Below, in pieces: positions 1 to 7,919 of a stretch of DNA of 16,584 nt (the stretch's first letter is position 1; the number at the start of each line of letters is the position of its first letter). Location of the stretch: the NCBI RefSeq assembly GCF_945952095.1, contig NZ_CAMFHL010000162.1, forward strand, positions 1 through 16,584, given 5' to 3'. Origin of the DNA: an uncultured Arsenicibacter sp. (lineage in GTDB: Bacteria; Bacteroidota; Bacteroidia; Cytophagales; Spirosomataceae). A program made the translations under genes and the position numbers. The notes under the pieces are model-generated. The model saw only the letters and a program-made list of their open reading frames with translations, searched no databases and was not told the DNA's origin.

Positions 1-611
1 CGCTGATAAAGGACCTACGGAGCGAAAACGGGACATTTGCGGGCAATATCTGGGCCCCCAAATTGTTCTACGACCAAAAATCCGGTGAGTATATACTGCT
101 CTGGTCATCTTCATTCAAAGATGCCGGCTGGAAGGAAAGTCAGCTCTGGTATTCACGGACAAAGGACTGGAAAACGTTTACCCCTGCCAAAGTACTTTTC
201 AGCCCGCCCTATTCTGTGATCGACGGAACCCTGCTGGAGCACAAAGGCACTTATTACCTCTATCATAAAGAAGAAGAATTCGGTGCTAAAACCGGCGAGC
301 GCCGGGCAATCCGGCTAGCTACGGCCAAAAGCCCGGAAGGCCCGTATACGGTCGTTGACGGACATCTGAACGGCGGCCAGATCGTACCGGTCATTACCGA
401 AGGTCCCTCAATCAGCAAAGACCCCGTTAAACCCGGATGGCTTTTGTATTATGACTACTGCATGACCAACCGCTTCGGAGCTTCCTACTCGCCGGATCTG
501 GTGCACTGGACCGTTGACGATCAGGTTAGTTTCCCGTCAGAAGCGAGGCATGGCTGCGTATCCGTTATTTCGGCAGAAGAAGCGAAAGCGCTGGTCGGAG
601 CCTATCACTGA
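1..611 (+). CDS. Glycoside hydrolase family 43-like protein, 5' end missing
   Basis: This is the C-terminal part of a five-bladed beta-propeller glycosidase resembling GH43, a family that mostly removes arabinose or xylose from plant polysaccharides. The frame is open from base 3, so the gene starts outside the window; the TTG at 63 is an internal Leu codon, not a start. Visible hallmarks are the NIWAPK motif followed by YD and LLWSS (bases about 45-110), the IDGTLLEHKGTYYLYH stretch with the Asp expected to tune the acid's pKa, and TEGPS, whose Glu (bases 399-401) fits the general acid. The C-terminal RHGCV segment followed by an acidic helix is common in this family. The first blade, which carries the catalytic base Asp, is missing here. 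The exact substrate and subfamily cannot be read from the fragment. The stop is TGA at 609-611, and the next gene follows after 157 bases. Confidence 0.75.
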   Translation, partial: LIKDLRSENGTFAGNIWAPKLFYDQKSGEYILLWSSSFKDAGWKESQLWYSRTKDWKTFTPAKVLFSPPYSVIDGTLLEHKGTYYLYHKEEEFGAKTGERRAIRLATAKSPEGPYTVVDGHLNGGQIVPVITEGPSISKDPVKPGWLLYYDYCMTNRFGASYSPDLVHWTVDDQVSFPSEARHGCVSVISAEEAKALVGAYH

Positions 612-621
612 TCAGTTGCCG

Positions 622-652
622 CAGCAGACAGGTTGCCATAGCCGGTCTGCTG
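622..652 (+). terminator. Weak stem-loop after the GH43 gene
   Basis: CAGCAGAC at 622-629 pairs with GTCTGCTG at 645-652, an 8 bp stem that can extend slightly inward (GG with CC). No T-run follows, so it is a possible but poor intrinsic terminator. The rest of 612-768 shows no clear TAnnTTTG promoter for the next gene. Confidence 0.25.
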
Positions 653-768
653 TTCTCCTGCTGCACATTAAAAAAGTATAATCCGGATTTTAATGACTCC
701 GTTACGTCTTTCTGCGTTATTTATCCCGGAATACAGGCCCTCACCACAAACCTGGATTCCGGTTAACC

Positions 769-3189
769 ATGAAAGAACGGATGCTGTATACATTCACCTG
801 GCTACAAACCTTCTTTAAACGTTGGTGGAAACAGATCGTAACGATCAGTATGCTGATCATCGGCGCAGTTTTTGTGTGGCACGACGGTCCGGAACTGGCT
901 TCTGCTATCCGGTTGATTCCGCAGACACCGTGGCCGGTTGCCCTGCTCTCCTTCTGCGTTTCGCTGCTCTATATTCTTTGTAACAGCTTAATTTATGTCG
1001 GTAGTTTCGGGTCGGTTGGCGCTAAATTACCCCTTCGCGAAGCCATCGTCCTGTGGTTACGGCGTAATTTTATCAGTGTTTTTTTACCCGCGGGTGGTGC
1101 CATTTCGCTGTTATTCTACAACCAGTCTCTCCGGAAAGCAACCGCCTCGCGGCCGGCCATGAATCAGGAACAGCTGTCCACAGGAGGGCTGATTTTTCTG
1201 GCGGTCGGCTACGGTTCTCTGCTGTTAGTAGCCTTACCGGTGCTGATCCTGGGCATTGAACAGGGCTTACCCGGCAATTCGGCCGGCGCGTTTCTGGCAC
1301 TGGCAATACTACTGGCCGGACTTTACTACGTTTTCAAGTCCTACTATGCGCAGGGCACTGTTTTTGTCTATCTGGAAAAACACTTTCCGGCGATTCAGCG
1401 GTCGATGGAGCAGTTCCGGTTTAAATCCTCGCTGAACCGACGGTCGCTGCTGAACGCTCTGGTTGCGTCTACCGGCGTTGAAATCTGCGGGATTGCGCAC
1501 GTTTACCTCGCCGCTTCGGCCATTGGGCATCCGGTTTCCTTTTCACTGGCACTAACAACCTATGTCATTGCCACCCTGTTTTTTGCCTTGTCGCCGGTTT
1601 TACGCGGGCTGGGAGCGGTTGAAACCTCAATGACCATTGTACTGACCCAGGTGGGTGGTTTTGACTTAACAACAGCACTGGCCATCACCCTGTATTATCG
1701 TTTATTTGAGTTCTGGACCCCTCTTTTACTCGGTTTGCTCAGTTTTCTGACCCAGAAAAGCAATCTGCTGCTGCGTATTCTTCCTGCTTTTCTGACAATT
1801 TGTGTGGGGATTATCAACCTGTTTTCGGCACTGACACCGGGGCTTCCGCAGCGCATGAAATTACTGGAAGGATTACTACCTACCTCGGTGATGATTGTGT
1901 CAAATTACGTGGTAATCGGGACCGGCCTTGTGTTGCTGGCACTGGCTATCGGCCTTATGCGCGGTTACCGGGACGCCTGGTTCCTGACTATTGGTACTAT
2001 CAGTCTGTCAATGGTACTGCACCTGACCAAGGCATTTGATTTTGAGGAAGCTGCGTTCTCCGGCATTGTTCTCTTGATCCTGTTGTATACGCGCCACAAC
2101 TATACCTTAGCCGTCCCGTCGATCCGGCGGTTGACACGCTTGCCGGTGCGTCGCCGGCGAACATCTGCGGCTCTGGTCCCCACCACGCGGCAGACCGCGA
2201 AAACGGCAGCAGGCATCCTGGCGGCCTACGGTCAGGGGCCGCTCGATTATTTTAAACTCTACAGCGATAAAGAACTGGTTTGCTTTCCGGATGATCAGGC
2301 CTTTGTCTCCTACCGTTTGTCGGGCCGGTATGCCGTGGTACTCGAAAAACCGGTTTGCCCGCCCGGTCAGCTTCAACAGGTCGTCCACCGGTTTGACCGG
2401 CTCTGCAAGCAACACGGCTATCTACCCCTCTACTACCGGGTCGATACCGCCGACCTGCCCCCTTTCAAAGCGCTCGGCAAACTGGCCCTGCACATCGGCG
2501 AAGAAGGGCTTGTAGACCTTGCCGGTTTTTCGCTGGAAGGTCGCGATCACAAATCGCTGCGAAACGCGCTGAAACGGGTTCAGGGCGCGGGATTCAACAC
2601 AAAAATCTATGCGCCACCCGTAAACGGGGGACTTATCCAGCAACTCAGAGCCGTTTCGGATGAATGGCTTGTTGCCGAAAACCTGCGCGAAACGGCTTTT
2701 TCACAGGGAATTTTTGACGCCGCTGAGCTCAGGCAGCAAACCATTATTACGGTAGAAGACAGTGAAGGTAAGGTCATGGCGTTCGTAAACATCATCCCCG
2801 ACTATGCACCGGATGAGGGCACCTATGACCTGATCCGGAAAACAAACGACGCGCCGAGCGGGGCAATTGATGTGTTGCTGGTCAGCGTGATTCAATATGG
2901 CCAGCAGCAAGGCTGGAAATGGCTGAACCTGGGTCTGGCTCCCCTATCCGGACTGGAAGATACCAACAACCTCGCCGAACAGGCCGTAAAACTTGCCTAT
3001 GAACGTATCCGGGCATTTTCGCACCTCAAAGGCCTGCGGGCCTTTAAAGAGAAGTATGCTACTGTCTGGCGTGATAAGTTTATTGTTTATAACGATGATC
3101 TGGATCTGGTACAGGCTTCGTTTGCCTTACAGCAGGTCGGCCGCTATCAGCCCGCAACCATCATTGAGACCGAAACTGTAACCCCGTAA
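769..3189 (+). CDS. mprF: MprF/LpiA-type aminoacyl-phosphatidylglycerol synthase and flippase
   Basis: Members of this family transfer an amino acid, usually lysine, from its tRNA to phosphatidylglycerol and flip the cationic lipid to the outer leaflet, which lowers membrane negative charge and protects against cationic peptides. The protein has 806 residues, close to the roughly 840 of the Staphylococcus aureus enzyme. Residues about 20-465 contain many hydrophobic helices, with flippase-domain signatures such as RRNFISVFLPAGG, then RGLGAVE and YYRLFEFWTPLLLG. Residues about 475-790 form the soluble acyltransferase-like synthase domain, with KSLRNALKR, IRKTNDAPSGAIDVLL and LNLGLAPLSGL, all typical of the LPG synthase C-terminal fold. 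The start at 769 is the first Met of the frame; Met5 at 781 is an alternative. The next gene begins 1 base after the stop and encodes a predicted hydrolase of the same lipid class. The amino acid transferred cannot be told from sequence. Confidence 0.9.
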   Translation: MKERMLYTFTWLQTFFKRWWKQIVTISMLIIGAVFVWHDGPELASAIRLIPQTPWPVALLSFCVSLLYILCNSLIYVGSFGSVGAKLPLREAIVLWLRRNFISVFLPAGGAISLLFYNQSLRKATASRPAMNQEQLSTGGLIFLAVGYGSLLLVALPVLILGIEQGLPGNSAGAFLALAILLAGLYYVFKSYYAQGTVFVYLEKHFPAIQRSMEQFRFKSSLNRRSLLNALVASTGVEICGIAHVYLAASAIGHPVSFSLALTTYVIATLFFALSPVLRGLGAVETSMTIVLTQVGGFDLTTALAITLYYRLFEFWTPLLLGLLSFLTQKSNLLLRILPAFLTICVGIINLFSALTPGLPQRMKLLEGLLPTSVMIVSNYVVIGTGLVLLALAIGLMRGYRDAWFLTIGTISLSMVLHLTKAFDFEEAAFSGIVLLILLYTRHNYTLAVPSIRRLTRLPVRRRRTSAALVPTTRQTAKTAAGILAAYGQGPLDYFKLYSDKELVCFPDDQAFVSYRLSGRYAVVLEKPVCPPGQLQQVVHRFDRLCKQHGYLPLYYRVDTADLPPFKALGKLALHIGEEGLVDLAGFSLEGRDHKSLRNALKRVQGAGFNTKIYAPPVNGGLIQQLRAVSDEWLVAENLRETAFSQGIFDAAELRQQTIITVEDSEGKVMAFVNIIPDYAPDEGTYDLIRKTNDAPSGAIDVLLVSVIQYGQQQGWKWLNLGLAPLSGLEDTNNLAEQAVKLAYERIRAFSHLKGLRAFKEKYATVWRDKFIVYNDDLDLVQASFALQQVGRYQPATIIETETVTP

Positions 3190-3190
3190 C

Positions 3191-4591
3191 ATGCGTAACC
3201 TATTGATCCCTGCGCTGGTGCTGACCACGCTTACCGTGTCCCGTGCGCAACCTGTATCACAGTTCACGGACTCATTCGGGCCATTCGGCCGGCTTACCGT
3301 ATATCGGCCGGCTGTTATTGAGTCGGTGGTGCTGTTTGCTTCCGGAGACGGGGGCTGGAACAAAGGCGTTGTTGATATGGCCGCCCTTTTTACCCGTCAG
3401 CATGCGCTGGTTATCGGCATTGATAACGTGTCCTATCTGAACAGCCTGCGAAAGCAGAAAGGTACCTGCGTATATCCGGCTTCGGACTTTGAAAATCTGA
3501 GTATTTACATGCAGAAAAAGCTCCGGCTACCGGCCTATCAGAAACCTGTTCTGGTTGGTTACTCGTCCGGGGCAACGGTTATTTACGGCGCACTGGCGCA
3601 GGCACCTAAAAATACATTTAAGGGGGCGGTTGCGCTTGGCTTTTGCCCTGATCTGGCCATCAACAAACCGTTTTGCGAAGGCGCCGGCTTAACCTGCAAG
3701 GTACTGAAGCCGGGAAAAAGCTATTACCTGAATGCGGTACCAAAACTTTCAGCTCCGTTCTACGCCATTGTCGGGCAGGACGATAAGGTGTGTGACTGGA
3801 AGTCAGTAGAAACCTTTCTGGCAAAAATGCAGCATGCCAGCCTCCTCGCTCCTGTCGGTGTCGGGCATGGTTTTCTCAATACGTCCCGCTGGCTAGGCCA
3901 GCTGGAGCAAGCCTTTGCGCAGATCACCCGAATACCCGACAGAGCGGGTACACAGGTGCGGGTGCAGACACGGACGCCGGAAACCCGCCTACCCGTTACC
4001 GTCACCGGTAAACCCGGTCCGGGTACAAAAACGCTTGCCCTGATTATTTCGGGCGACGGCGGGTGGACTAGTTTTGACGAGGATCTGGCAAAGGGCTTTG
4101 CGGCGGGCGGTATTCCGTCGGTCGGGCTTGATGCCCAATCCTATTTCTGGGAACGAAAAGATCCGGAATCGACCACGCGGGATTTGTCATTGTTGTTAAG
4201 TGAGTACCTGCAGGAATGGCAGCTGAACGAGATTATTCTGGTAGGCTATTCGTTCGGGGCCGATATTATCCCGTTTATTACTAACCGCTTACCCCTTCCG
4301 CTCAAAGAAAAAGTAAAAGGCACATTGCTGCTTTCGCCGGACCGCCATGCTGATTTTGAGATTCACCTGTCGGATATGCTGAACCTGTCGCAGGATGACC
4401 CTTATGACGTTTTAGCCGAAGTTAAAAAAATACCGGCCGGGAAAGCCATCTGCGTTTTTGGCCAGGAAGAAGATACAGAAACGATTCAGGCTTTCCGCAC
4501 AGCGGGTGTCCATGTCGTGCTGCTGCCGGGCGGTCATCACTATCAGGGCGATCCTGCCCTGCTTGCCGAAAAACTCATCAAAGCTCTCTGA
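3191..4591 (+). CDS. acvB: AcvB/VirJ-family periplasmic hydrolase, tandem alpha/beta-hydrolase domains
   Basis: AcvB of Agrobacterium is reported to hydrolyse lysyl-phosphatidylglycerol and is encoded beside the MprF homologue lpiA. This 466-residue protein matches that architecture and location. Residues 1-20 (MRNLLIPALVLTTLTVSRA, then Q) are a signal peptide, placing it in the periplasm. Two related alpha/beta-hydrolase units follow. The first has SGDGGWNKG and nucleophile motif GYSSG (Ser125), with a late His in GVGHG (His226). The second has SGDGGWTSFDE, GYSFGAD (Ser354), and GGHHY (His449/450) near the end. The linker around residues 255-280 is rich in Arg, Thr and Pro. It begins 1 base after the mprF stop, so translation is probably coupled. 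The product would balance or recycle the aminoacyl lipid made by the upstream enzyme. That role is inferred from family and context. No clear terminator is seen in the 19 bases before the convergent gene. Confidence 0.85.
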   Translation: MRNLLIPALVLTTLTVSRAQPVSQFTDSFGPFGRLTVYRPAVIESVVLFASGDGGWNKGVVDMAALFTRQHALVIGIDNVSYLNSLRKQKGTCVYPASDFENLSIYMQKKLRLPAYQKPVLVGYSSGATVIYGALAQAPKNTFKGAVALGFCPDLAINKPFCEGAGLTCKVLKPGKSYYLNAVPKLSAPFYAIVGQDDKVCDWKSVETFLAKMQHASLLAPVGVGHGFLNTSRWLGQLEQAFAQITRIPDRAGTQVRVQTRTPETRLPVTVTGKPGPGTKTLALIISGDGGWTSFDEDLAKGFAAGGIPSVGLDAQSYFWERKDPESTTRDLSLLLSEYLQEWQLNEIILVGYSFGADIIPFITNRLPLPLKEKVKGTLLLSPDRHADFEIHLSDMLNLSQDDPYDVLAEVKKIPAGKAICVFGQEEDTETIQAFRTAGVHVVLLPGGHHYQGDPALLAEKLIKAL

Positions 4592-4610
4592 CCTTTACCG
4601 GCAGCGTGGA

Positions 4611-5678
4611 TTACCACCTCAGTTGCTCCAGCTTCTCCGGATCAGATACGATAATCTTACTCCCCTGAAGCTGAATTAACCCTTCATCGCGGAAATCACC
4701 TAAGGTCCTGATGAGCGATTCGGTGCCGGTTCCGGCAAGGGTGGCCAGTTCTTCCCGGGTCAGCGCAACGGTCAGCGACGTGCCGGCATCCTTGCGGAAG
4801 TGCCGTACATATTTCAACAGTCCGCCGGCAACGCGTTTCCGGAGCGAATTATAGGCCAGTCCGAGAAGCTGGCGTTCCTGATCGGCAATGGTATTGGCCA
4901 TCAGCCGGATAAAGGCCTCTGCCACATCGGCGTGCCGGAACAGCAGTTCCAGAAAATCCGCTTTCGGAATATAAATGAGGTGAGTCTCTTCCAGCGCCAT
5001 GGCCGTATCCTCATACGATGCATTTTCCAGAAGGGGCGTAAACCCGAAAAAATCCCCTGGCGCGAAAAGCCCTGTCACCCACTCCTTTCCGTCTTCGTTT
5101 TCGCGGACCGTCCGCACCTTGCCGCTCTGCACAAAAAAGATTTTCGACGGCAGATCACCTTCCTGATAAATGACCTTCCGGCGCGCAAAAACGTGGGTCT
5201 TACGATCCCGTGCCATGGCGGCCAGTCCTTCCCGATGCTGCACATCCTGCAAAAAATCGGTTAACGAGTTCCCGGAGTTGGGCAGCTCCCGCCGCCGGTC
5301 TGCCATGCGTAACCGTGTTTCGATGGCGCTGATCAGCTCGGCCTCGCCAAAGGGTTTGGTCAGGTAATCGTCTGCGCCCAGCTCCATGCCTTTGCGCAGA
5401 TCAGCCCGTTCGGCCTTGGCCGTCAGAAATATAAACGGAATGTGCATCAACTCAGGATGGTGACTGAAAATCTGCAGTACGCCGTAGCCGTCCATGCCGG
5501 GCATCATAATGTCGCACAGCACCAGATCCGGTTTACCGGCCAGTGCCGCCTGAATGCCCTCCCGGCCCGATTCTGCCGTAAAAACCTGATAACCGGACAG
5601 TTCCAGCAGTTCGGCGGTATTAACCCGTAACTGGGTTTCGTCTTCAATGATGAGCAGCTTACGCGGTGGGTTTCCCAT
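4611..5678 (-). CDS. Receiver-CRP/FNR fusion response regulator
   Basis: This 355-residue regulator joins a phosphoacceptor receiver domain (residues 6-122) to a CRP-like sensor domain (about 160-255) and a CRP-type winged helix (about 300-350). The receiver looks active: acidic E12 and D13, phosphorylation site D56 in LCDIMMPGMDG, T86 in FLTAKAE and K108 in YLTKPF. The cyclic-nucleotide fold is recognisable from GDFFGFTPLLENASYEDTAMA (210-228), but the Arg that binds the cAMP phosphate in true CRP is absent (YEDTA), so cAMP is an unlikely ligand. The DNA-binding helix is in LTREELATLAGTGTESLIRTL. It starts inside the end of the upstream kinase-like gene (20-base overlap), so both are one coupled transcription unit. 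It probably receives phosphate from that protein and switches promoters on or off. Its targets are unknown; the divergent intergenic region is one candidate. Confidence 0.9.
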   Translation of the reverse strand: MGNPPRKLLIIEDETQLRVNTAELLELSGYQVFTAESGREGIQAALAGKPDLVLCDIMMPGMDGYGVLQIFSHHPELMHIPFIFLTAKAERADLRKGMELGADDYLTKPFGEAELISAIETRLRMADRRRELPNSGNSLTDFLQDVQHREGLAAMARDRKTHVFARRKVIYQEGDLPSKIFFVQSGKVRTVRENEDGKEWVTGLFAPGDFFGFTPLLENASYEDTAMALEETHLIYIPKADFLELLFRHADVAEAFIRLMANTIADQERQLLGLAYNSLRKRVAGGLLKYVRHFRKDAGTSLTVALTREELATLAGTGTESLIRTLGDFRDEGLIQLQGSKIIVSDPEKLEQLRW

Positions 5679-6441
5679 TTTCCTTAATATCCTTAGCCAT
5701 TTGATAAATCATACCGGCGCTGATCGGTGCCGGATCAGTAAGGGTTTGACTAACCAGATTTTCGAGCAATGTTTTGATATACTGAATCTGTTCCTGAATA
5801 ATCAGCGCATGCCGCTGCCGGCGGTCCGGTGCATGGTCAAGCTGGGGCAGCAGCATGGCAGAGGTCTGGAGAATTGCCAGCGGGTTCCTGAATTCATGGG
5901 AAACCGCTGTAATAAAATCTGATTTACGCTGATTCACCGACCGTTCCTGTTCAAGCAGCGCAGACAGGGTTGCATTTACGTTTTCCAGATCGCTGAGCGA
6001 TTGCCGCAGTGCTTCCGTCCGCTGTAGGGTAAGCTGCGACAGTTCAGCATGATTTCCGGGCAGGTTCTGCTGATCCAGTTCGTGCAGGTAAACCACATCC
6101 GTTGCGCGCAGGAGCAGTAAGTCCTGCCCTTCCATTGCCACTTTAATCATTTTAAGCCAGATCCATATTGTCTGACCGGTATGCAGCACACATTCCTCGC
6201 GCCTCTCAACGGTATTCGCGGTTGAAACCTCGTCGAAATACGGGCGAAACGGGCCTTTGCGGAGAAAACCCGCCGGATAAAAGGCAGTAAACGCCTCCGC
6301 TGAACGGATCTGAAGCATAGCCATCCCAGCCGGATTCACATACAGCGGTATGCCCGTTTCATACGATAGAATTCCGAAAAAACTCTGCATATCGTTGGCG
6401 TATTCCCTGAATACCCGTCCAAGCATGGCGTCCGTTAACAT
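5659..6441 (-). CDS. PAS protein with histidine-kinase DHp domain but no ATPase domain
   Basis: This 260-residue cytoplasmic protein has a PAS-like sensor region (about residues 10-120), a coiled-coil linker (about 125-175) and a HisKA dimerisation and phosphoacceptor domain with the canonical H-box VSHEFRNPLA (His182). It then ends after the second DHp helix with DIKENGKPTA. The HATPase domain that every autonomous kinase needs, with its N, G1 and G2 boxes, is missing, and there is no room for it because the response-regulator gene starts 20 bases before this stop. No frameshifted ATPase remnant is visible. The precise overlap with the next start argues for a maintained gene and not decay. 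It may act as a phosphotransfer protein or be phosphorylated in trans, for example by the divergent kinase at 6605-7759, whose own H-box is altered. Met6 (6426) is an alternative start. Confidence 0.8.
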   Translation of the reverse strand: MLTDAMLGRVFREYANDMQSFFGILSYETGIPLYVNPAGMAMLQIRSAEAFTAFYPAGFLRKGPFRPYFDEVSTANTVERREECVLHTGQTIWIWLKMIKVAMEGQDLLLLRATDVVYLHELDQQNLPGNHAELSQLTLQRTEALRQSLSDLENVNATLSALLEQERSVNQRKSDFITAVSHEFRNPLAILQTSAMLLPQLDHAPDRRQRHALIIQEQIQYIKTLLENLVSQTLTDPAPISAGMIYQMAKDIKENGKPTA

Positions 6442-6604
6442 GGCATTTTCAGATCAGTAATGACAAATATCCGTACTGTACTTGTTTTTTTTACTGCTCA
6501 CGGGCAGGACTTTTTACCACTTCAGGGCATCATATCAAACATTCTCCTGATTTTTCGGTACATTATGGCAGGATTAGCGCTAACCGTACGCGCACACACT
6601 ACGC
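6442..6604. promoter_or_regulatory. Divergent promoter region between the two sensor genes
   Basis: These 163 bases separate the divergent PAS-DHp and PAS-kinase genes and must hold promoters for both. No full TAnnTTTG element with a spaced TTTG was found on either strand; the nearest is GATATTTG on the minus strand (6464-6471). A perfect 10 bp palindrome, TTAGCGCTAA, lies at 6574-6583, 21 bases before the plus-strand start, followed by CGTACG at 6585-6590. It could be an operator, possibly for the receiver-CRP regulator, but this is a guess. Confidence 0.35.
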
Positions 6605-7759
6605 ATGAATCAGCAACAGGCATCCTTCGGTGATTTATACCGGCAGCTTGAACCAACCGTTCTCGACGATCTTTATCATAACGCTCCTGTTGGTTATCAC
6701 TCCCTGGATGCCGAGGGAAAAATCATGCTGATTAATGATACAGAACTGCGCTGGATCGGGTATTCGCGGGAGGAAGTGGTCGGGCAAATGTACCTGTACG
6801 ATATACTGCCACCGGAACAGAAAACACGATTTACCGACGATTTTACCAAAGCGCAGCAAAGCGGTATTCTTAAAGATGAGCGTACTGTACTGATCCGTAA
6901 GGACGGGTCCAATTTCCCTGTCCTGATGAACCACTCGGTTATTTTCGATGAAGACGGCCAGTTCCTGATGACCCGCACGGTTGTTATTGACATGACGGTG
7001 CAACAGGGGCTGGAAGATCAGATTGTCCGGAAAAACAGCGAGCTCCGGCAGCTCAATGAGCAGTTGTTCGTGCTGAATCAGACGAAAAACCGGTTTATCG
7101 GTGTTGTGGCGCACGGGCTACAGACGCCAATTACCAATCTGCGGCTGCTGGCGGCCAAATTCCGTAAAACGGCGGCCACATTAACAGAGCGGCAATCGCA
7201 GTGGGTTGACGAGATAGACCAGACCGCCCTGCGCATGAGTGAGCTGATCCGGCAAACGCTGGACGTAAACCGGATCGAACGGCAGGCCAACACCCCCCAT
7301 TGTACGGAACAGGATGTCTTACCGGCCATTTCAGAACTGCTCAACCGGTTTACCTACATTGCCGAACGGAAAAGCATCCGGCTCCGCCTGGCCTGCGAGA
7401 CGGAAACGGCGGTCTGCCATACCGATCTGGCCTATCTGACCGAAATTCTGGAAAACCTGCTATCCAACGCCATAAAGTTCTCCCCGGCCGGCAAAACCGT
7501 CTGGTGCCACATTGACTGTATACCGGGGCAACTCTGCCTGTCCGTTTCCGACGAAGGCCCGGGTATTCCGCCCGACGAGCAGGTGCATTTATTCAAACCA
7601 TTTACCAAACTAAGCCCGCAGCCAACGGCCGGCGAGGCTTCTTCCGGTCTGGGTTTATCGGTAGCTAAGGAATACGCCGGCCAGATCGGGGCCACACTTT
7701 CCTACACTGACCGGCACCCGGAAACAGGGGCTACCTTTCTGTTACAGCTGCCGGTATAG
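6605..7759 (+). CDS. PAS-domain sensor histidine kinase with atypical H-box
   Basis: This 384-residue soluble kinase has one PAS domain (about residues 20-135, including LRWIGYSREEVVG and RTVLIRKDGSNFPV), a short coiled coil, a HisKA-type domain and a complete ATPase domain. The ATP-binding motifs are all present: N-box ENLLSNAIKFSP (Asn288), G1 DEGPGIP (Asp316), an F-box-like LFKPFTKL and G2 SGLGLSVAKEY. The H-box reads VVAHGLQTP with His170 followed by Gly. Canonical HisKA kinases have Glu or Asp at that position, which assists phosphate transfer. The frame has no membrane segments, so the signal is cytoplasmic. It has no response regulator of its own strand beside it; the nearest is the receiver-CRP gene across the divergent promoter. 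The start at 6605 is the first ATG and gives a clean N-terminus. Confidence 0.88.
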   Translation: MNQQQASFGDLYRQLEPTVLDDLYHNAPVGYHSLDAEGKIMLINDTELRWIGYSREEVVGQMYLYDILPPEQKTRFTDDFTKAQQSGILKDERTVLIRKDGSNFPVLMNHSVIFDEDGQFLMTRTVVIDMTVQQGLEDQIVRKNSELRQLNEQLFVLNQTKNRFIGVVAHGLQTPITNLRLLAAKFRKTAATLTERQSQWVDEIDQTALRMSELIRQTLDVNRIERQANTPHCTEQDVLPAISELLNRFTYIAERKSIRLRLACETETAVCHTDLAYLTEILENLLSNAIKFSPAGKTVWCHIDCIPGQLCLSVSDEGPGIPPDEQVHLFKPFTKLSPQPTAGEASSGLGLSVAKEYAGQIGATLSYTDRHPETGATFLLQLPV

Positions 7760-7919
7760 CCATTCCTGCCCGCGAGTGCCTTTTTTTGTCCAAAAAGCTG
7801 CCCACAATCAGGATTTTGCGCTGCCTGCCGGTAGGGTTTGGCTGCGCGCTACCCGCCAATTTTGTTCTGTCAACGTTGCACAACGCAACTGTTTTTTCAA
7901 CGCTCAACACAGAACGATC
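7760..7919 (+). promoter_or_regulatory. Leader region before the small exported-protein genes
   Basis: These 160 bases separate the kinase from the small lipoprotein gene. CAATTTTG at 7857-7864 is one base off the Bacteroidota -7 element, with TTTG at 7837-7840, but the 16-base spacing is shorter than usual. Further on, GTTGC (7875-7879) pairs with GCAAC (7885-7889) and is followed by six Ts, which could be a small attenuator. Both assignments are weak. Confidence 0.25.

Noticed and set aside
63..65. TTG at 63 as start of the GH43 gene
   Set aside because: The frame is open to the window edge and upstream codons encode the conserved NIWAP motif, so the gene is truncated.
4592..4640. Terminator between the hydrolase and regulator genes
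   Set aside because: Only a 4 bp stem (GTGG with CCAC) without a T-run is visible.
5659..6441. Kinase gene as a truncated pseudogene
   Set aside because: No ATPase remnant follows in any frame, and the stop overlaps the regulator start in a clean coupled arrangement, so decay is less likely than a designed short form.
7776..7919. Longer start for the small lipoprotein at 7776
   Set aside because: The added residues are not protein-like and would bury the signal peptide and lipobox that begin at 7920.
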